From: Desmodesmus armatus
Taxonomy: Eukaryota; Chlorophyta; Chlorophyceae; Sphaeropleales; Scenedesmaceae
Direction: 5' to 3'
Assembly (NCBI GenBank): GCA_007449985.2
Contig: VIIQ02000565.1
Coordinates: 496,001-560,000, forward strand
DNA: 64,000 nt
This document shows, piece by piece, positions 46,401 through 58,809 of the stretch. The notes below the pieces were generated by a model, which made no database searches, was not told the DNA's origin, and saw only the letters and a list, made by a program, of their open reading frames with translations. Every line of letters starts with the position of its first letter. Position 1 is the first letter of the stretch. A program made the position numbers and the translations under genes.

Positions 46401-48404
46401 GGGCGAGGCCCGCTGCGTCACATGAGGGGTGCAAAGTGATGTGAGAGCGCAGAGAGTCCTTGTGTGCGTGAGAGGGTGTGGGCCTGTGTGTTGGTGTGTG
46501 CGGGGGTTGTCTTGTCTGCCGTTTGTCTTTGCAGTCATACCTGTGCAGTTGTCGTGTACTTGCGTCTGCTGCCGCCATTTCCGCACTGTGAGTGTTCATG
46601 CGGCGCCCTTGCTGTTGCTGAGGTGCCGTGCACGTCCGCCGTTTGTATCAGCAGGCTTGGAAGAAGTGCTGTGGTGGGTTTGTGCAAGAGCCCCTCCACC
46701 TGCCGATACTGCACACAAGAGCCTGGCTGTCAGGCCCGATTCCAGGGCAGGGGGTGATGGAGGGGGTGATGGAGGGGGTCAGCGCCTATCTGTCATGGCG
46801 CCCATGTTGTACGACATGGCTTGTCCAGCATCTGTACAGCTTGCCGTCAGGTGTGAGCCTGGTATGCTCGCTATTGGTCACCTCTGTCCGCACAGCACAT
46901 GCGAGGGCCGGAGCGAAGTCGAGCTGCCAGCCTCATTTCGATGCGTTTGTGCGCCTGGTTCGAAGGCGTTGATGTGGGTGAGGGTGTTGGCTGCGGGCGG
47001 TTGATTGCAGACTCTTTGCGCAGCAGTTCTTGCGCACTTGTTTACTGTTGCGCCTTGACGCTGCTAGCCGCTCCTGCATGGTACTGCAGCAGTCACTTAC
47101 ATGGCCCTTGGATGTAGGGGCCATCAGAGACCTCATGTAGCATCAGATGATCTGCAGATGATTACGTGGCCCTTACACAAACAGGGACGTGTGTGATGAG
47201 GCTGGCTGTCATCGTTGAGGTCTGTGGTGTGGCCGTGGCTGCGGCTTGCATGGCAACCTTTTTGGGGATGCCGCACTTTGTCGGATGACAAATCCGGCTT
47301 TACTTGTTGATATGCTGTTGGTGTATTGTCTGGCCTTTCCAAGGGCCCAATGAGCAGGCACAGCTAGACTAAACATGCGGCAGAGCTGATTGTGTCACTC
47401 CACTGTCGCTGCTGAGCAGTGTGTGTAGATATAGCAGGGGGATTGAGTTGTGGGTGTGTAGTTCAACTGCGGCCTGGGCACATGTGCTGCTCAGTATTGC
47501 GCTGATTGTACACTAGCTATGCAAGCACTGTGGTCAGTTCGTGCCTGTTCGTGTGTGTTTCAATCTGTGCATGGAAGCTATGTACCAGTAGGCAGGTCTT
47601 GTGTGTTCTGGTGTTTTGCTTTGAGTTGTTTGGGGTTTGTGCCGTGCATTTAGCGCTGGTGCCTTGCGGTGCACAACAGTGTACTGTCTTCTCACTCTCT
47701 TGGGTGTGATGTGTCACCTGGTGAGGGTACATGTGGGGTGCATCCTGCTTCAGAACTGACGACGGTATGTAACAGGGATCATGGGGCAGTGTGTGCATAT
47801 GGCCGGTGTGCGTCAGACCTGGTATGCCAGCAGGGAAAGCACTTCTTTCCGCTGTCTGTGAGACGATGTGAGAAGAAGAAGGAACAAGGCACTACGTTCT
47901 GTGTGTGGCCACAAGTATCCTCTGGGTGTTGGGCTGCTGCATACGTGATCCATGCATGTGTTTGTGTGTGTGATGTGAGCAACGGGTGGGTCCGCACCTG
48001 CCCCTCGCATGCACTGCTGCGGTCGTCTGCAGATACATCTGAGGTCTCATACTTAGGATCAGTACACCACCAGACCTTGCTTGTGGGGCTCTTGCTCCTG
48101 CTGTGCAGAAGTGGGGTCTTTCACCCCAGCCCGACTGGCGGTCGGTTGACGGTGGCAGGCATGGCACGTCGCTGTTGATTTGACAGTGGCAGCGTTCTGA
48201 GCGTGTGATGACATATGCTTGTGCCCGCATGTAGGGCCGCTGTCGTAGGTGGTGTGACGCATTTGTTTACAAAGCTGGCGTGTAGGTACACACCAGTCAC
48301 CTACCTGTATGCAGCTCGCTCACACTGTGTTTTGTGGTTGGTGTGCCTCTCTGTGTATGGCTAAAGCCTTTACTGGAGGTAAGCCTCCTCAAAGTGCTGC
48401 CAGG
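43495..48404 (+). other. Long T/G-rich region after the TKL kinase, no gene recognised
   Basis: Nearly 5 kb with a consistently T/G-rich plus strand. The open frames are Cys/Trp/Val-rich, as T/G-rich noncoding DNA gives, and show no motif or splice chain. It may contain the kinase 3' untranslated region and unannotated plus-strand transcripts. A short (TGTGC)n run lies at about 44310-44352. Confidence 0.45.
43626..43630 (+). promoter_or_regulatory. Candidate TGTAA polyadenylation signal
   Basis: TGTAA 132 bases after the TKL kinase stop, the closest such signal to any stop in the window. Confidence 0.5.
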
Positions 48405-49320
48405 TCGATTCACAGTAGATTTGTAGAAGGACTTTTGGCTTCCAGCTGCTGCTGTGCCAACAGGGCACAGCAGCGCAGTGCTTTGGTGGAGGGGCCCGCA
48501 ACATTGCCAAAGCATTGCCGGACACCCAATGGGCGACTTTACTAGCAGCACCAGTAGGGTGTATGCGAGCATCCATGTGGTGCGCCAGCCTTGCCAAGCT
48601 TGCATGGACTTTGTCTTCACAGCTTCAGCTGTGCTGCCTGTTTTGCAGGCAGCCAGTCATTTTGCACAGCTGTACAGCCCAGGAGTTTTGCTTGATGTGC
48701 CATAGGCCCATCAGTAGCCAGAACTCAGCACTAGTGTGGGAGAGTTCTTTACAAAGCCCCCACTTGAGTTGATTGCAAACTGGTTTTGTGGTCCTAGTGT
48801 AGATGTTGCCCCGAGTTGCAGCACACTGGCAGCCAGTCTACTTTGTGCTGGCCGCAGACTTGAATTTGCTGACAGAGCTTTGTGGACCAGCTGTGACTTC
48901 AGTCAGCCAGCCTGTGGCACCAGTGCGGAGTGACACTCATGCACTGATGCCCACTGCATCACTGCGACACCGTCGTCAGTGCGATGCCACAGGAATGCAA
49001 GGCAAACACGCATGCACACAGCGGCTGTGCACCCATAGGTAGCTGCAGTTTTGTGGGGATAGCGGCAGCTTTTTTGTGACAATTGTGCGATCTGCACAGC
49101 ATCAAACTGTGTTTTGTGCCAAGTTGGTCAGCCTTCCTACTTTTCACGTCGCAATTAGGGCGCAGTTTGTGATGTTATATATTGCTGGTCTTTGACCACT
49201 AAGTGCCGCATGACTGAGTCGAGGTTCCCTACTATTCAGCGTGCATGCACTGCACTTTTCTGCATTGTAACACAACCTGTTGCTCAGCCGAGATGACCTT
49301 CCAGGTTATATTGCAGCATG
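48405..49320 (-). mobile_element. Dispersed 0.9-kb repeat, copy B
   Basis: This is the inverted partner of 12245-13165. The two share scattered blocks along their whole length, including the CATGGATGCTC / GAGCATCCATG region and the GTAACACAACCTGTTG block. Divergence is high, and no intact frame or terminal repeat is seen. It lies just beyond the 3' end of the oxygenase gene. Confidence 0.6.
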
Positions 49321-49511
49321 AAATTGGCTCTTGGCAGGTCAAAACAGCTGAGATTGATATGTCTTCACCCCAGCCACAAACGAACTTCACCACAATACTA
49401 TTGGCGGCCAACACGGCTCATGCTGCCAATCCTGCCCAACACATGGTCGTATTGTACATGCCAACATTACCATCAAAGGCTCATGCTGCAACTGCTGCCT
49501 CCAATTCGAAA

Positions 49512-52500
49512 TTAGTCAGCACCTTGCCCTCCAGATGACTGCCGTAGCGGAGGGGGGTACATCACCGGTTGCTGCCTGCACGCAAATAACATGTACATGT
49601 GTCATTCAGCACAAGTCAAACAGTCACTGGGCAACTTGGGGCAGGCCTTGCATCCGGATGCTCGCCACTCGCACACCCAAGCTTGCAAGTGAGGGTTGCC
49701 TCTCTGCAGCAATGACACTAATGTCCCCACCACAGCCGCCAAGAACATACGGTGTGTGCGTAACATTGTTCAAACCTTTCCAATCCAAAATAACAGTGTA
49801 ACTTGTAACTGTCAATTTGATGGTTGAACCGTTACTCACCTGCACAGTTGGGGCAGTGGCTCCACTACAGCCTCGAAGCAGGGCTCGTAGAAGAAGGGCA
49901 CAGAGCAGCGGGGTGTGCTGGCGGTGGTGTTGAGGACACGGTGCAGGGTGGGCTTGTACAGCCCGTTGGTCAGGATCTGAACAGCACCGCAGCAGCTGTA
50001 AGGGGCGAACGGCACTGTTCGGAACAGGCAACAGCCGAGGGTCATGCCTGTCTGCCAGTCACTGAGCGGCATCGCAACAAAGTCCAATCGGAAAATAACG
50101 TATTATTGTGCTGAGAATTGAGATAGGAGTTCTGCTCCTGCTCACCTCAAAGCAGTCACCTATGTTACATACAAACGTCCCAGGCAGGGGTGGTGCGTCA
50201 ACCCATTGACCAGCCGCATTCTTGACCTGCAACACAGCAGCACACCACACAGCACAGCACAGCACAGCACACATCACGCACAGCACAGCACACATCACAG
50301 TAATGTTTTTCTTGCAGTAGATGATGATATGCTGTGGCACATAGTCGCACGGCGCGGCACAGAACAAACCGTCCACATCACCAGCATTCACGCAGCACAT
50401 AACTCATGGCACATATCAAAACGGCAACAACCCCAGCACTTGTCACAGCACGGCACAGCACGGCACAGCACGGCACAGCACAGCCACCCCTACCTGCAGT
50501 GCTGACACGTGAGCGTCCTGGTTGACCAGTGTCAGCAGGCCGTAGTCCGTGTGCTCCCCACAGCTCAACTGCACCTCCCGCCCCACATCTCCACACGCAG
50601 CAGCAGCTGAAATGTCACAACAACATTGCATTTGAAGTCCAGGCGGAAAGTGAGTATGCTTCTGTGCATGACAGACCGAGAGTGGAGTGCAACAGACCGC
50701 GTGACAACACTGAAACATCTCATCAGCAACTGCGGTGTCTGGTAGGCAGAAAGCTGGGGCTGGAGTCCCCAACACACATTTGTAGACCAACAGTGCTGCA
50801 CTATAGTTGCTGCTTTGGCGTCATGATATTTGTACTGATGATTGTACTGTAGCGCACCTGCCTGCTGTTGGTTGGCAGCCAGCATCGGGGGGTAGTAGAT
50901 AACACGCGTGACCTGCAAGCAACAGTAACAGTAGTGACAGCAAAGCCAAACATTACTGTACAGGGACTACTCAGTACTCATACATTCCCATGCTCAGTTG
51001 TTGTCGGCGTGCATACTGCAGTATGCTGGTATGGTCCTACGATTATTATGGGTATCCAGTCTCTGCAAACTTCCCTCTCCTGCTGTCGTTGAACGTTGGC
51101 TCTTGTTGACCCTGCTACTCACCCAATAGCTGCCCTCCTGCCCTGCAAAGTCTCCTAGAAAGGTGTCAGGCGGCAGCTGCAGCCCCATAGCAATACCTTG
51201 CAGCAGTGCTGCCCCAAGCCCCTGCATGTGTTTGATGTACTGCTGCAGGGCGGCTGAAAACCCTGGGACCTGATTTGGCCAAGGGTTTAGGCCGTGGAGG
51301 GGGCTTGGGGACCGCTTTAGTGCCTGCACATGTTGAGGAGCGTGCACCAGGGGTGGCCAAATCAGTCGAAGTCCTGCAGGAACCACGGCTGGAAGGAACC
51401 ATGGAGCTGCCGCTGCATAACGCTGCCTGCGTGCTGGCATTGTTTTGTTACTGGGTGCCTCGCATCTGGGGAAATCGGCAGGGAAAGCGCAAGCCCTAGG
51501 CTACCTCTAAAAAGGGGGATAGCTCCCTCGATTGGTGAAGACGGTTTCAGTCGCAGAACATGCTCCAGGACGATGCAGCCCTGCCAGTAAATGCAAAGAG
51601 ATGACTCACCTGCACATGCGCAGGATCCTCCTCCCTGCAGCAGCACAACACAGCACGGCACGGCCGGCATGATGCATGCAGCAGCACACAGTCAAGCACA
51701 GCGCAGCCAACGGCGGGTGGATACCATTGCAGCATCTCTAGCGGCCCCCATTGTCCGTGCTGCAATTCAAAATGGCTGTTGGTGTTAGGTTCATCCCTAG
51801 CCAAGGGCCTGACAAGCCCTGCTCAGTGATGCAGCCGCCTGTACAACAAAAATATGACTTCTGGAGGATACTTTGAAGTCACATGAAAGTGGTTGCTTAC
51901 TTGAAGAAATCCAGAGCCTCATGCAAGTCGGGGGTGAAGCCAGCTTCATGGCGGGTCACATTTGTGCCCAGGGGTTGGTAGCCCCTGAAGGTGCTGGATG
52001 GACTCAGCAGCAGCTGTGCCTTGACATCAACCTGCAAGCAAGCAGCTTTGATTGTTGGGAATGGGAGCGGAAATGGCGGTTATGTACCTAGCTGTGCCTT
52101 TGCCACTTCACAAGACATAGCGCAGTTCTATCTGCTGTGCTTTGGCACAGTACAGCGATACAATCAGCGCGAATGCTGCACCTGTGGGCAGCTACGTAGT
52201 GAACAGTTACACAGAAAGTCTGCATAGATGCAGTTGCCAGGCCAGCGCTGCTGTGCACCTACCGGCAGCTGGAACCAGCGGTGAGCCAATGCCAACACTG
52301 TCTCAGACACCTCAGGAGGGACACCTGCAGACAGCAGCACCAGCTCCTGTGAAACAAACCCTTCAAGCATTCTGTTGCTATGATGCACCCTCAGGCACCC
52401 TCAGGCACCTCAGCTGGGACGCACGCAGGAAACAGCACAAGCCCCAAGCTCTTCAGGCTGAGGCACAAGTTCAAACGCATGACAGCACCATGCACACACA

Positions 52501-52766
52501 GCTAGCTGAACATGGGCAGATGAAAGGTGCCTATCTGTTGACCACACAGCTTGATCAAGAGGAGGCTATTCAGCCACACTTGCAGCCGATATCGAGCCAT
52601 CCTGCACCGTGCACAGGTGTTGGTCAAACACACCGTGGTTTTTGACGTAGAAGAACCCCACGTCACGACAGGCCTCACGGAGGGCTGCTGCTGCTGCTTG
52701 TCTGCCAGCCGCCTGGGCGATGGTAGCAGCAGTGACCGTCAGTGCGCAGCAGCAACAGCGTAAAGG

Positions 52767-52837
<71 letters not shown>

Positions 52838-53425
52838 GGTTGAGGACGCCGCACAGCAGACGACAGGCGAGAGATGCATCTTGCTGTTGTCAGTATGAAC
52901 GCCCCCCCCCCCCCCCCCCCCCCCCCCCCGCCCGTGCACCAGCCAAGCACTTTGTAGCCTGGCCCAAAATGGGCGCACCCCCCCCCCCTGGCGCTAGCCA
53001 ATTGCAGTGCAGCTGCTGCATTGAATTTCTTGACTGAAAATATGCAAGGTTGCAACTCAGGCTTGCAAAGGTTTGCAATGTTACAGAGACGCAAGGGCCT
53101 CGCCACCAACTGCTGCAGCTGGGACCAAAATGCACATGACCAGAACTAGGCATGTGTTGCAGCCCGGCAGCAAGCTTGTAACACGTTCGTTGCGATGCTC
53201 AAAAGCATGAAATTCATAAAATTTCGATGCAATGGGATTGTGCCTGTGGCTCACCGAGGCAGGGTTATTTGAAACCAGGGCCTGCACGTCTATGATTGGG
53301 AGTGATGAGAATCTGAGCTGCTGCTGCTTCTGTGGGTGCTGCAGAATGCTGAATACACCAGTTGTAACGAGTGCATGTGCTACTGCTGCTGTTTGTTGCA
53401 TGCATGGCACCAGTCTTCGTAGCAT
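49512..53425 (-). CDS. 2-oxoglutarate/Fe(II)-dependent oxygenase (IPNS-like), 11 exons
   Basis: Exons on the minus strand: 53425-53255, 52712-52634, 52324-52263, 52031-51901, 51634-51610, 51323-51123, 50912-50858, 50606-50494, 50226-50146, 49976-49840, 49575-49512; all GT-AG, about 372 residues. The N-terminal domain has LPIIDVQAL and DVGFFYVKNHGV. The catalytic domain has the iron ligands H260-x-D262 (HTDYGLLT) and H318 (LHRVL), the 2-oxoglutarate-binding R329-x-S331, and GTFVCNIGDCFEILTNG. The substrate cannot be told; the family includes hormone and secondary-metabolite oxidases. At 49552-49557 a six-base G run (C on this strand) throws off the last exon: the alternative frame continues LRYGSHLEGKVLTNFELE, the usual family ending, to a stop at 49481. 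A Met1 with a basic/Ala leader might be an organelle presequence, but this is weak. Confidence 0.87.
50232..50486. repeat. CACAG/CACGG pentamer arrays in oxygenase introns
   Basis: Runs of CACAG lie at about 50232-50290, beside the exon 9 acceptor, and CACGG/CACAG runs at about 50446-50486, beside the exon 8 donor. On the coding strand they read CTGTG/CCGTG. The same pentamers occur near several other minus-strand splice sites in this window. Confidence 0.7.
52768..52836. repeat. (CAG)23 microsatellite upstream of oxygenase exon 2
   Basis: Twenty-three CAG units, CTG in the transcript, end about 55 bases before the exon 2 acceptor at 52712. A long poly-C tract with one G lies nearby at about 52904-52930. 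Confidence 0.85.
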
Positions 53426-55545
53426 ATTGCCCACTACTGCAGCAGCTGCATTTCATGTAGGAGGGTGAGCTACATGCTGAGAGATAGGACCGACTGATAC
53501 GTTGGTGAACGTGTTTTTCACGATCCGAAAGCCCCCGGGTTGCAATGGTTCCTTTGCTTTGTCAGCAAACTCGTCAACTGCCACTAGGGTTTGGAATGAA
53601 GTACACTGTACTGTACTCGATCTCAGACACCAGGCGAGTGCCTTCTGATGGAAAAATTTGCATTCATAGGTTAATCACCATAATGCTGAGATTCACTCGT
53701 GCCAGCTTTTGAAAGAACCACAACTGATCTAGATCAACCTGCAGCTGCCCATGCCAGCCCACATGCAAGTCAGCTAGAAAATCCAGTGATGATAGCTAAT
53801 ACTGTACGTCTCGCAATGAAGCGACCAAGGAGGCCAACACAGCACCATTGAATCTGTACTGCAGGTGGCCCATGTGCTGTACTGCACCGTATTGTCGCCA
53901 ACCAGACACCCTGGGATGCATGGCTGCTACCAGCAGCACAGAAACACGCCTTGCATATTTTTGCCTGCCCAAGCAGCTGACCCAACGAGATTGCACCACC
54001 TGCAACTTGTACTGTCCAGGCACGGCCGGACCAGGATTGTCACTGCTTTATGAACCATGCGGCAGTGACAGTAACGGCCATACACACATCCCACCCCCAC
54101 AGAGTGTGCCAGAAACAGTGCAGCAAGCAACCAAGCGGCTTGGCAACCTCAACCAGCATCTCTATCAGTAGCAGCTGCAGCTGCAACACACCACCACTTT
54201 ACCGTGGCAGTGCCATGTGCTTGAAGCACGACCACGTCCACCCGCAGCAGCACAGTGCAGCATTGGTTGCTGGACACATGTCCACATGTGCACTATAGTT
54301 GGAAGCAGGTGATGAGTTCTGTCTGGTCAGATTGAAATTGACTCAAAACCTTGGGAGTCAGGTCCCAGTCCAAGCGCTATGTTCCTCCTTGGACCCGTCA
54401 CAACCGAAAGAAATGCTATGTCGCATTATTCGTATGCTTCGCATCGACCAGAAAGAGAACAGCCTGGGTGACAATTGACGTGCAAGGTTCCGTACGCTTG
54501 CTTTCACTTGTTTACTCAACAAGGGGTCGCCAAAGCTAAGTTGTTCATTTCAGAACTGTCGACGTGACCCGGAACAACCTTGCGGGTGCGTCCACTCGTC
54601 CAGCAGCAGCATGCAGTAGATCTCATGCAAGCCAAGTGGTGTGGGATGTGACACTCCTGATTGTCCCGTGGTCTGTGCAGCCTCATAAAGCGGCGAATGT
54701 TCCTTGAATGTAGGAGTCGAAGCTTGAGGTGGAGGCAGGGGCTGGAGCAGCAGCAGGGGCCCCTTAGACAGCACCCATCATGCATGCAGCAGTGAGCAGC
54801 TTATCATCTGTCGCAGCACGCAGGATCCAGGTGAAGAAGATAGGCAGACATGAGCATGCTGTCAAATGATGATGATGATACCTCAGCAGATATTGCTAGC
54901 TGACAGCATCTATCTGCAGCTGCATAAGGTCTTTCTGCCCTAGTTTCAGATACAAGGGCAGTATCCAGCTTCAGCAGTTTGGCTGGGATTTTTGCTGGGG
55001 TTTTCAAGAGGCGACAGTACCAGAAAAGAGGGAATGACAGCACAGTGGCAGCGCGATGCAGCAGCAGTTCCATGTCCCCTTCCAGTTTGCATCATATCCC
55101 CTCCCAGTTTGCATCAATTCACTCAATTACGCACCTATGCGGACAGCAGCAGGTGCCGTCACTCATTGGCAACTGTTCTCAGCATTATTTAAGCAGTATG
55201 GACAACACGCACATGTCACAGGCACCATGTGTCAGCAGGGCTTTGTGACGGGTTGGGGTGACATCGGCACCATTGCACTCGGCAGCAGCTGTGCAGTCTG
55301 CACGTGTAGCCCCAGCACCGACAGCAGTAGCAGCAGTAGAGGCAGCCCCCCCCCCCCCCCCCCCATTCCCATCCATCCCCACCATCCCCCACACCCCCAC
55401 ACAACATCTACTCACCATCTTCCCCATCACAGTCCTCTCATCACAGAGAGAAGCAAAACAACTCATGTTGCCTTGATCCCTCCCCCTCCCCCACCCCCAC
55501 CTCCACCCCCACCCCCATCCCCATCTCCACCCCCACCCTTACACA
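53426..55545. other. Divergent intergenic region between oxygenase and E2 gene
   Basis: It should hold the oxygenase promoter and the promoter and first exon(s) of the E2 gene. A C/A-rich stretch at about 55340-55550 precedes the E2 exon copies. I searched for a frame ending in an RLQ-type N-terminal helix with a donor and did not find a convincing one. Confidence 0.4.
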
Positions 55546-55880
55546 GAGTGAGCTGACCGACTAGGGCCGCAACCTCCTGGCGGCAGCTATGCACGAAGCA
55601 GCCCCCATTTCCCATCTGACACATCCATAATTGCACAGTGAATTTACAGACCCCCTGTATTGTCCCTCACCCCCACAGAGTGAGTTGACTGACTGGGGCC
55701 GCCACCCCCCTGGTGACAAGAAGCCCCCCCCCCCCCCCGTGCAAAGACAAAAACCACTTACTAATCACTCCTCGTCATTTCCAAGACAGAGTGAACTCAC
55801 AGTCCCCGATCCCCCCCCCCCCCCCCCCCGCACACACACCCCACAGAGTGAGCTGACTGACTGGGGCCGCAACCCCCCTG
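55546..55880 (+). repeat. Tandem copies of the first recognised E2 exon edge
   Basis: Copies of ACAGAGTGAGCTGACTGACT plus following bases lie at about 55548, 55676, 55790 (partial) and 55849, ahead of the genic copy at 55990. The first contains a TAG in frame and the second and third have diverged. The fourth (SELTDWGRNPPDGC) reads correctly, whereas the genic copy lacks one C. Confidence 0.8.
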
Positions 55881-55993
55881 ACGGCTGCTATGCGAGAAGC
55901 AGTCCCCCTCCCCCTTCTGACACAAAGATATGTTTGCTCCACATCTCCATAATTACTGTGACTCCTCCCCCACTTTTTTTGTGCTTCTAACAG

Positions 55994-57294
55994 AGTGAGC
56001 TGACAGACTGGGGCCGCAACCCCCTGACGGTTGTTGCCTAGAGAGCTGTGAGCCCATCACTCACTGGACCATCATCATGGCGGGACCAGAGGGAGGGGCG
56101 GGACTGCCACGACTGTATGAGGGGGAGGTCTTCAGGTAAGGACGGGGGGGGGGGGTGTGAGGAGTTGTCAGGGGGAGGGGGAGGCAGAGGGGGGAAGTGA
56201 GGCAGAGTGAGGCGGACGGGGCTGGCCTATTATGAGTGGGGTGTCTTCAAGTGAGACCTGATTCTGTGTCCCGGGGAGGTGGGGGGTGGGGCGGGGGTGG
56301 GGTGAGCCCATCACTCACTGGACCATCATCATGGCGGGACCAGAGGGAGGGGCGGGACTGCCGCGACTGTATGAAGGGGAGGTCTTCAGGTGGGGGTGGG
56401 GGGTAAGGGACGGAGGAAGGGGGGGTGTACAGGACGGAGGGGGGGGGGTAAAGGTCGGAGGGGGGGGGGATCTGCACTTACACCAAGGTTGGGAGATACA
56501 GGATGGGAGAAGGGTGCACTTTTGTGACGGGGCCGACTGGACCATCATCATGGCAGGACCAGAGGGAGGGGCGGGACTGCTGCGACTGTACGAGGGGGAG
56601 GTCCTCAGGTGAGGTCTGACTGGGCTATGACTGTGGGTGGGTGGGGGCGGAAGGTAAAAGTACCAGGAATGGGAAGGGGGCATGCAGTGGCAGGACTGCC
56701 TGTATAGGGGACCATTCTCAGTGGGGTGGGGAGACGTTGTGGTGGGTGGAGGGGGAGAGACGAGGGATGTAGGGGTACTACTTTGGTTTTAGGGGGGGGG
56801 GGAGTTGGGCCCAGTGGACCATCATCTTGGCGGGACCGGAGGGAGGGCGGGGCTGCCACGACTGTATGAAGGGGAGGTCTTCAGGTGGGTTTATGAAGTT
56901 TTTGGGGGTGGGGGTGGGAGAGGGGGCACAGGGAAGGGGCAGGGGGCATGCAGTACTGCTTGCCACTAGTGGCAGGTCTGCCTGTATGATGGACCTTTCC
57001 AAAGGAGGGTGGGGAGACCTCCAGGTGAAGGGAGTGGAGTAGGGGGACTACTTTGGCTCAGAAGGGGGGGGGGGCACGGGACCATCATCATGGCGGGACC
57101 TGAGGGGGGGGGGCTGCCACAACTGCCACAACTATCCGAAGGGGAGGTCTTCAGGTGGGCGGCGCATTGAGAGGGGTTGGGGGGGGGGGTGGCGCGGGGG
57201 GGAGGGAAGGTTTCTGCAGCTTGTTATCTTCTGTGCCTGTCTGATTGTTGGCCCCTTTCTATAGGGAATGCAGCCTCCTGCATGTGAACTTCTC

Positions 57295-57334
<40 letters not shown>

Positions 57335-57480
57335 CTGCAGGTTGAGTATAAAGTTCACAGACCGCTACCCACTGGAACCTCCAGAGGTCGTGTTTCTAAC
57401 GCCGACACCCATGCACCCACACATATACAGGTATGTGTCTTGGGGCAGCCACAAAACATTACGCAATCGCCATGGCTGCC

Positions 57481-57576
<96 letters not shown>

Positions 57577-58334
57577 GTCGTCGCTGCTGTCACCCATGCA
57601 CCCACACATATAATCTATGTACATATAATATACATAATATACAGGTGTTTGTCATGAGGCACCACCATTTTGTAGATGCTGTGTACTTTGACCGCCACTT
57701 TTGAAGGGACCTTGTTGCATGCGGGGTGTACGTACCATCAAGTTGGCACCTGTCGCCGCCAACATTCGCCACTGCTGCCACTGCTGCCGCCGCTGCTGCC
57801 GTCACTGCTGCTTCTCGATTCCTCCTGCAGCAACGGCCACATCTGTTTAGACATCTTGTATGATGGTCAGAACGGGGGCTGGTCCCCTGCTCTCACCATC
57901 AACAAGGTCTGCCTGTCGCTACGGTCAATGCTGGCAAGCAACACAGAAAAGGTAGGGGCACAGCCACCTTGCGCAACTTTTCAGCCTATGGTTGTGCTTA
58001 CTGTTGCTTTCACCGCATTGACTGCAATGACAGGGTAAAGCAAAGGGCAGCAACACACAAAAGGCAGAGCTTGGGGGGTCTTGGTAATGAATTTAGCAGG
58101 TCATTGCTAGCCAGCAACACACGGCACAGGCCTTGCCATCACCATTTCGCAGTCTCTGTGTCAGCTGCTGTCGATGACTAACTGCATCACTGACTAATCT
58201 GCCTGTCTGTTGTGTGTTGTGCTGATTTGCTATGCTTGCAGCGGCGGCCGCCTGGAGATTCTGAGTACTGCTCACGGGTCGGCAACCGGTCACCTAAGTT
58301 GACGCGCTGGGAGTTTTCTGATGACACGGTCTGA
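55994..58334 (+). CDS. UBE2W: UBE2W/UBC16-type ubiquitin-conjugating enzyme, 5' partial
   Basis: Exons 55994-56135, 57341-57430, 57831-57951 and 58242-58334, plus at least one missing upstream exon for the start and first helix. Residues read SELTDWGRNP, then WTIIMAGPEGGAGLPRLYEG, IKFTDRYPLEPPEVVFL, TPTPMHPHIY and NGHICLDILYDG with the catalytic Cys. WSPALTINKVCLSLRSML and RRPPGDSEYCSRVGNRSPK follow, ending WEFSDDTV. The order and the WEFSDDTV end match UBE2W/plant UBC16-18. UBE2W ubiquitinates protein N-termini in animals; the same role here is inference. At 56020-56024 five C's occur where six are needed, so the exon stops early as written. The neighbouring duplicate has six. Introns carry many exon-edge copies and CTG tracts. 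Confidence 0.85.
56300..57156 (+). repeat. Four copies of the E2 exon 3' edge with donors
   Basis: The WTIIMAGPEGGAG..LYEGEVFR end of the exon at 56135, with its GT donor, recurs at about 56305-56391, 56538-56609, 56815-56885 and 57078-57155. G-rich spacers separate them. The first two encode almost the same residues; the last two have substitutions and indels. Confidence 0.85.
57296..57331 (+). repeat. (CTG)12 tract at an E2 3' splice site
   Basis: Twelve CTG units followed by CTTCTGCAG and exon 57341-57430, so the repeat replaces most of the polypyrimidine tract. Confidence 0.85.
57482..57642 (+). repeat. (CTG)31 and a copy of the preceding exon end
   Basis: Thirty-one CTG units (57482-57574) lie in the next intron. 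They are followed at about 57592-57642 by a copy of the CCCATGCACCCACACATAT exon end, with AT-rich sequence inserted before ACAGGT. Confidence 0.8.
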
Positions 58335-58367
<33 letters not shown>

Positions 58368-58776
58368 GGAAGATGTCACAGGGTGAAGCAGCAGCGACTG
58401 GTGATACGAGCAGCAGCAGCAGCAGCAGCAACAGCAGCTGCTGCTGAAGACACTGTCTGAGGCAGCAGCAAATATTGCAGCAGCTGTTGTGTCTCCCCCG
58501 CAACATGCGGCAGCAGCAGCAGCAGTTCTTGCAAAGAGGGCAACAGCAGCACGGCGGAAAGCCAGCATATTTCTTTATGGCGGCGTCCTGTCACAAAAGT
58601 GGTGGCAGCAGCAGTGAGGGCAATGGCAGCGGTGCGGCAGCTGATCCCAGTGTATAAGGCCCTACGTGACATGGCTGCATGTGTGCTGTTGTCAAGGACG
58701 CAGCTAGTGGCATAGGCCATGCCGCAAAACATGGCAGCAGCACAGCAGCAACGGCGGCAGGGGACAGTGTCGTCGT

Positions 58777-58809
<33 letters not shown>

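Noticed and set aside
43495..48290. Many plus-strand frames of 70-190 codons
   Set aside because: All have the Cys/Trp/Val composition of T/G-rich noncoding DNA and none chains into a multi-exon model.
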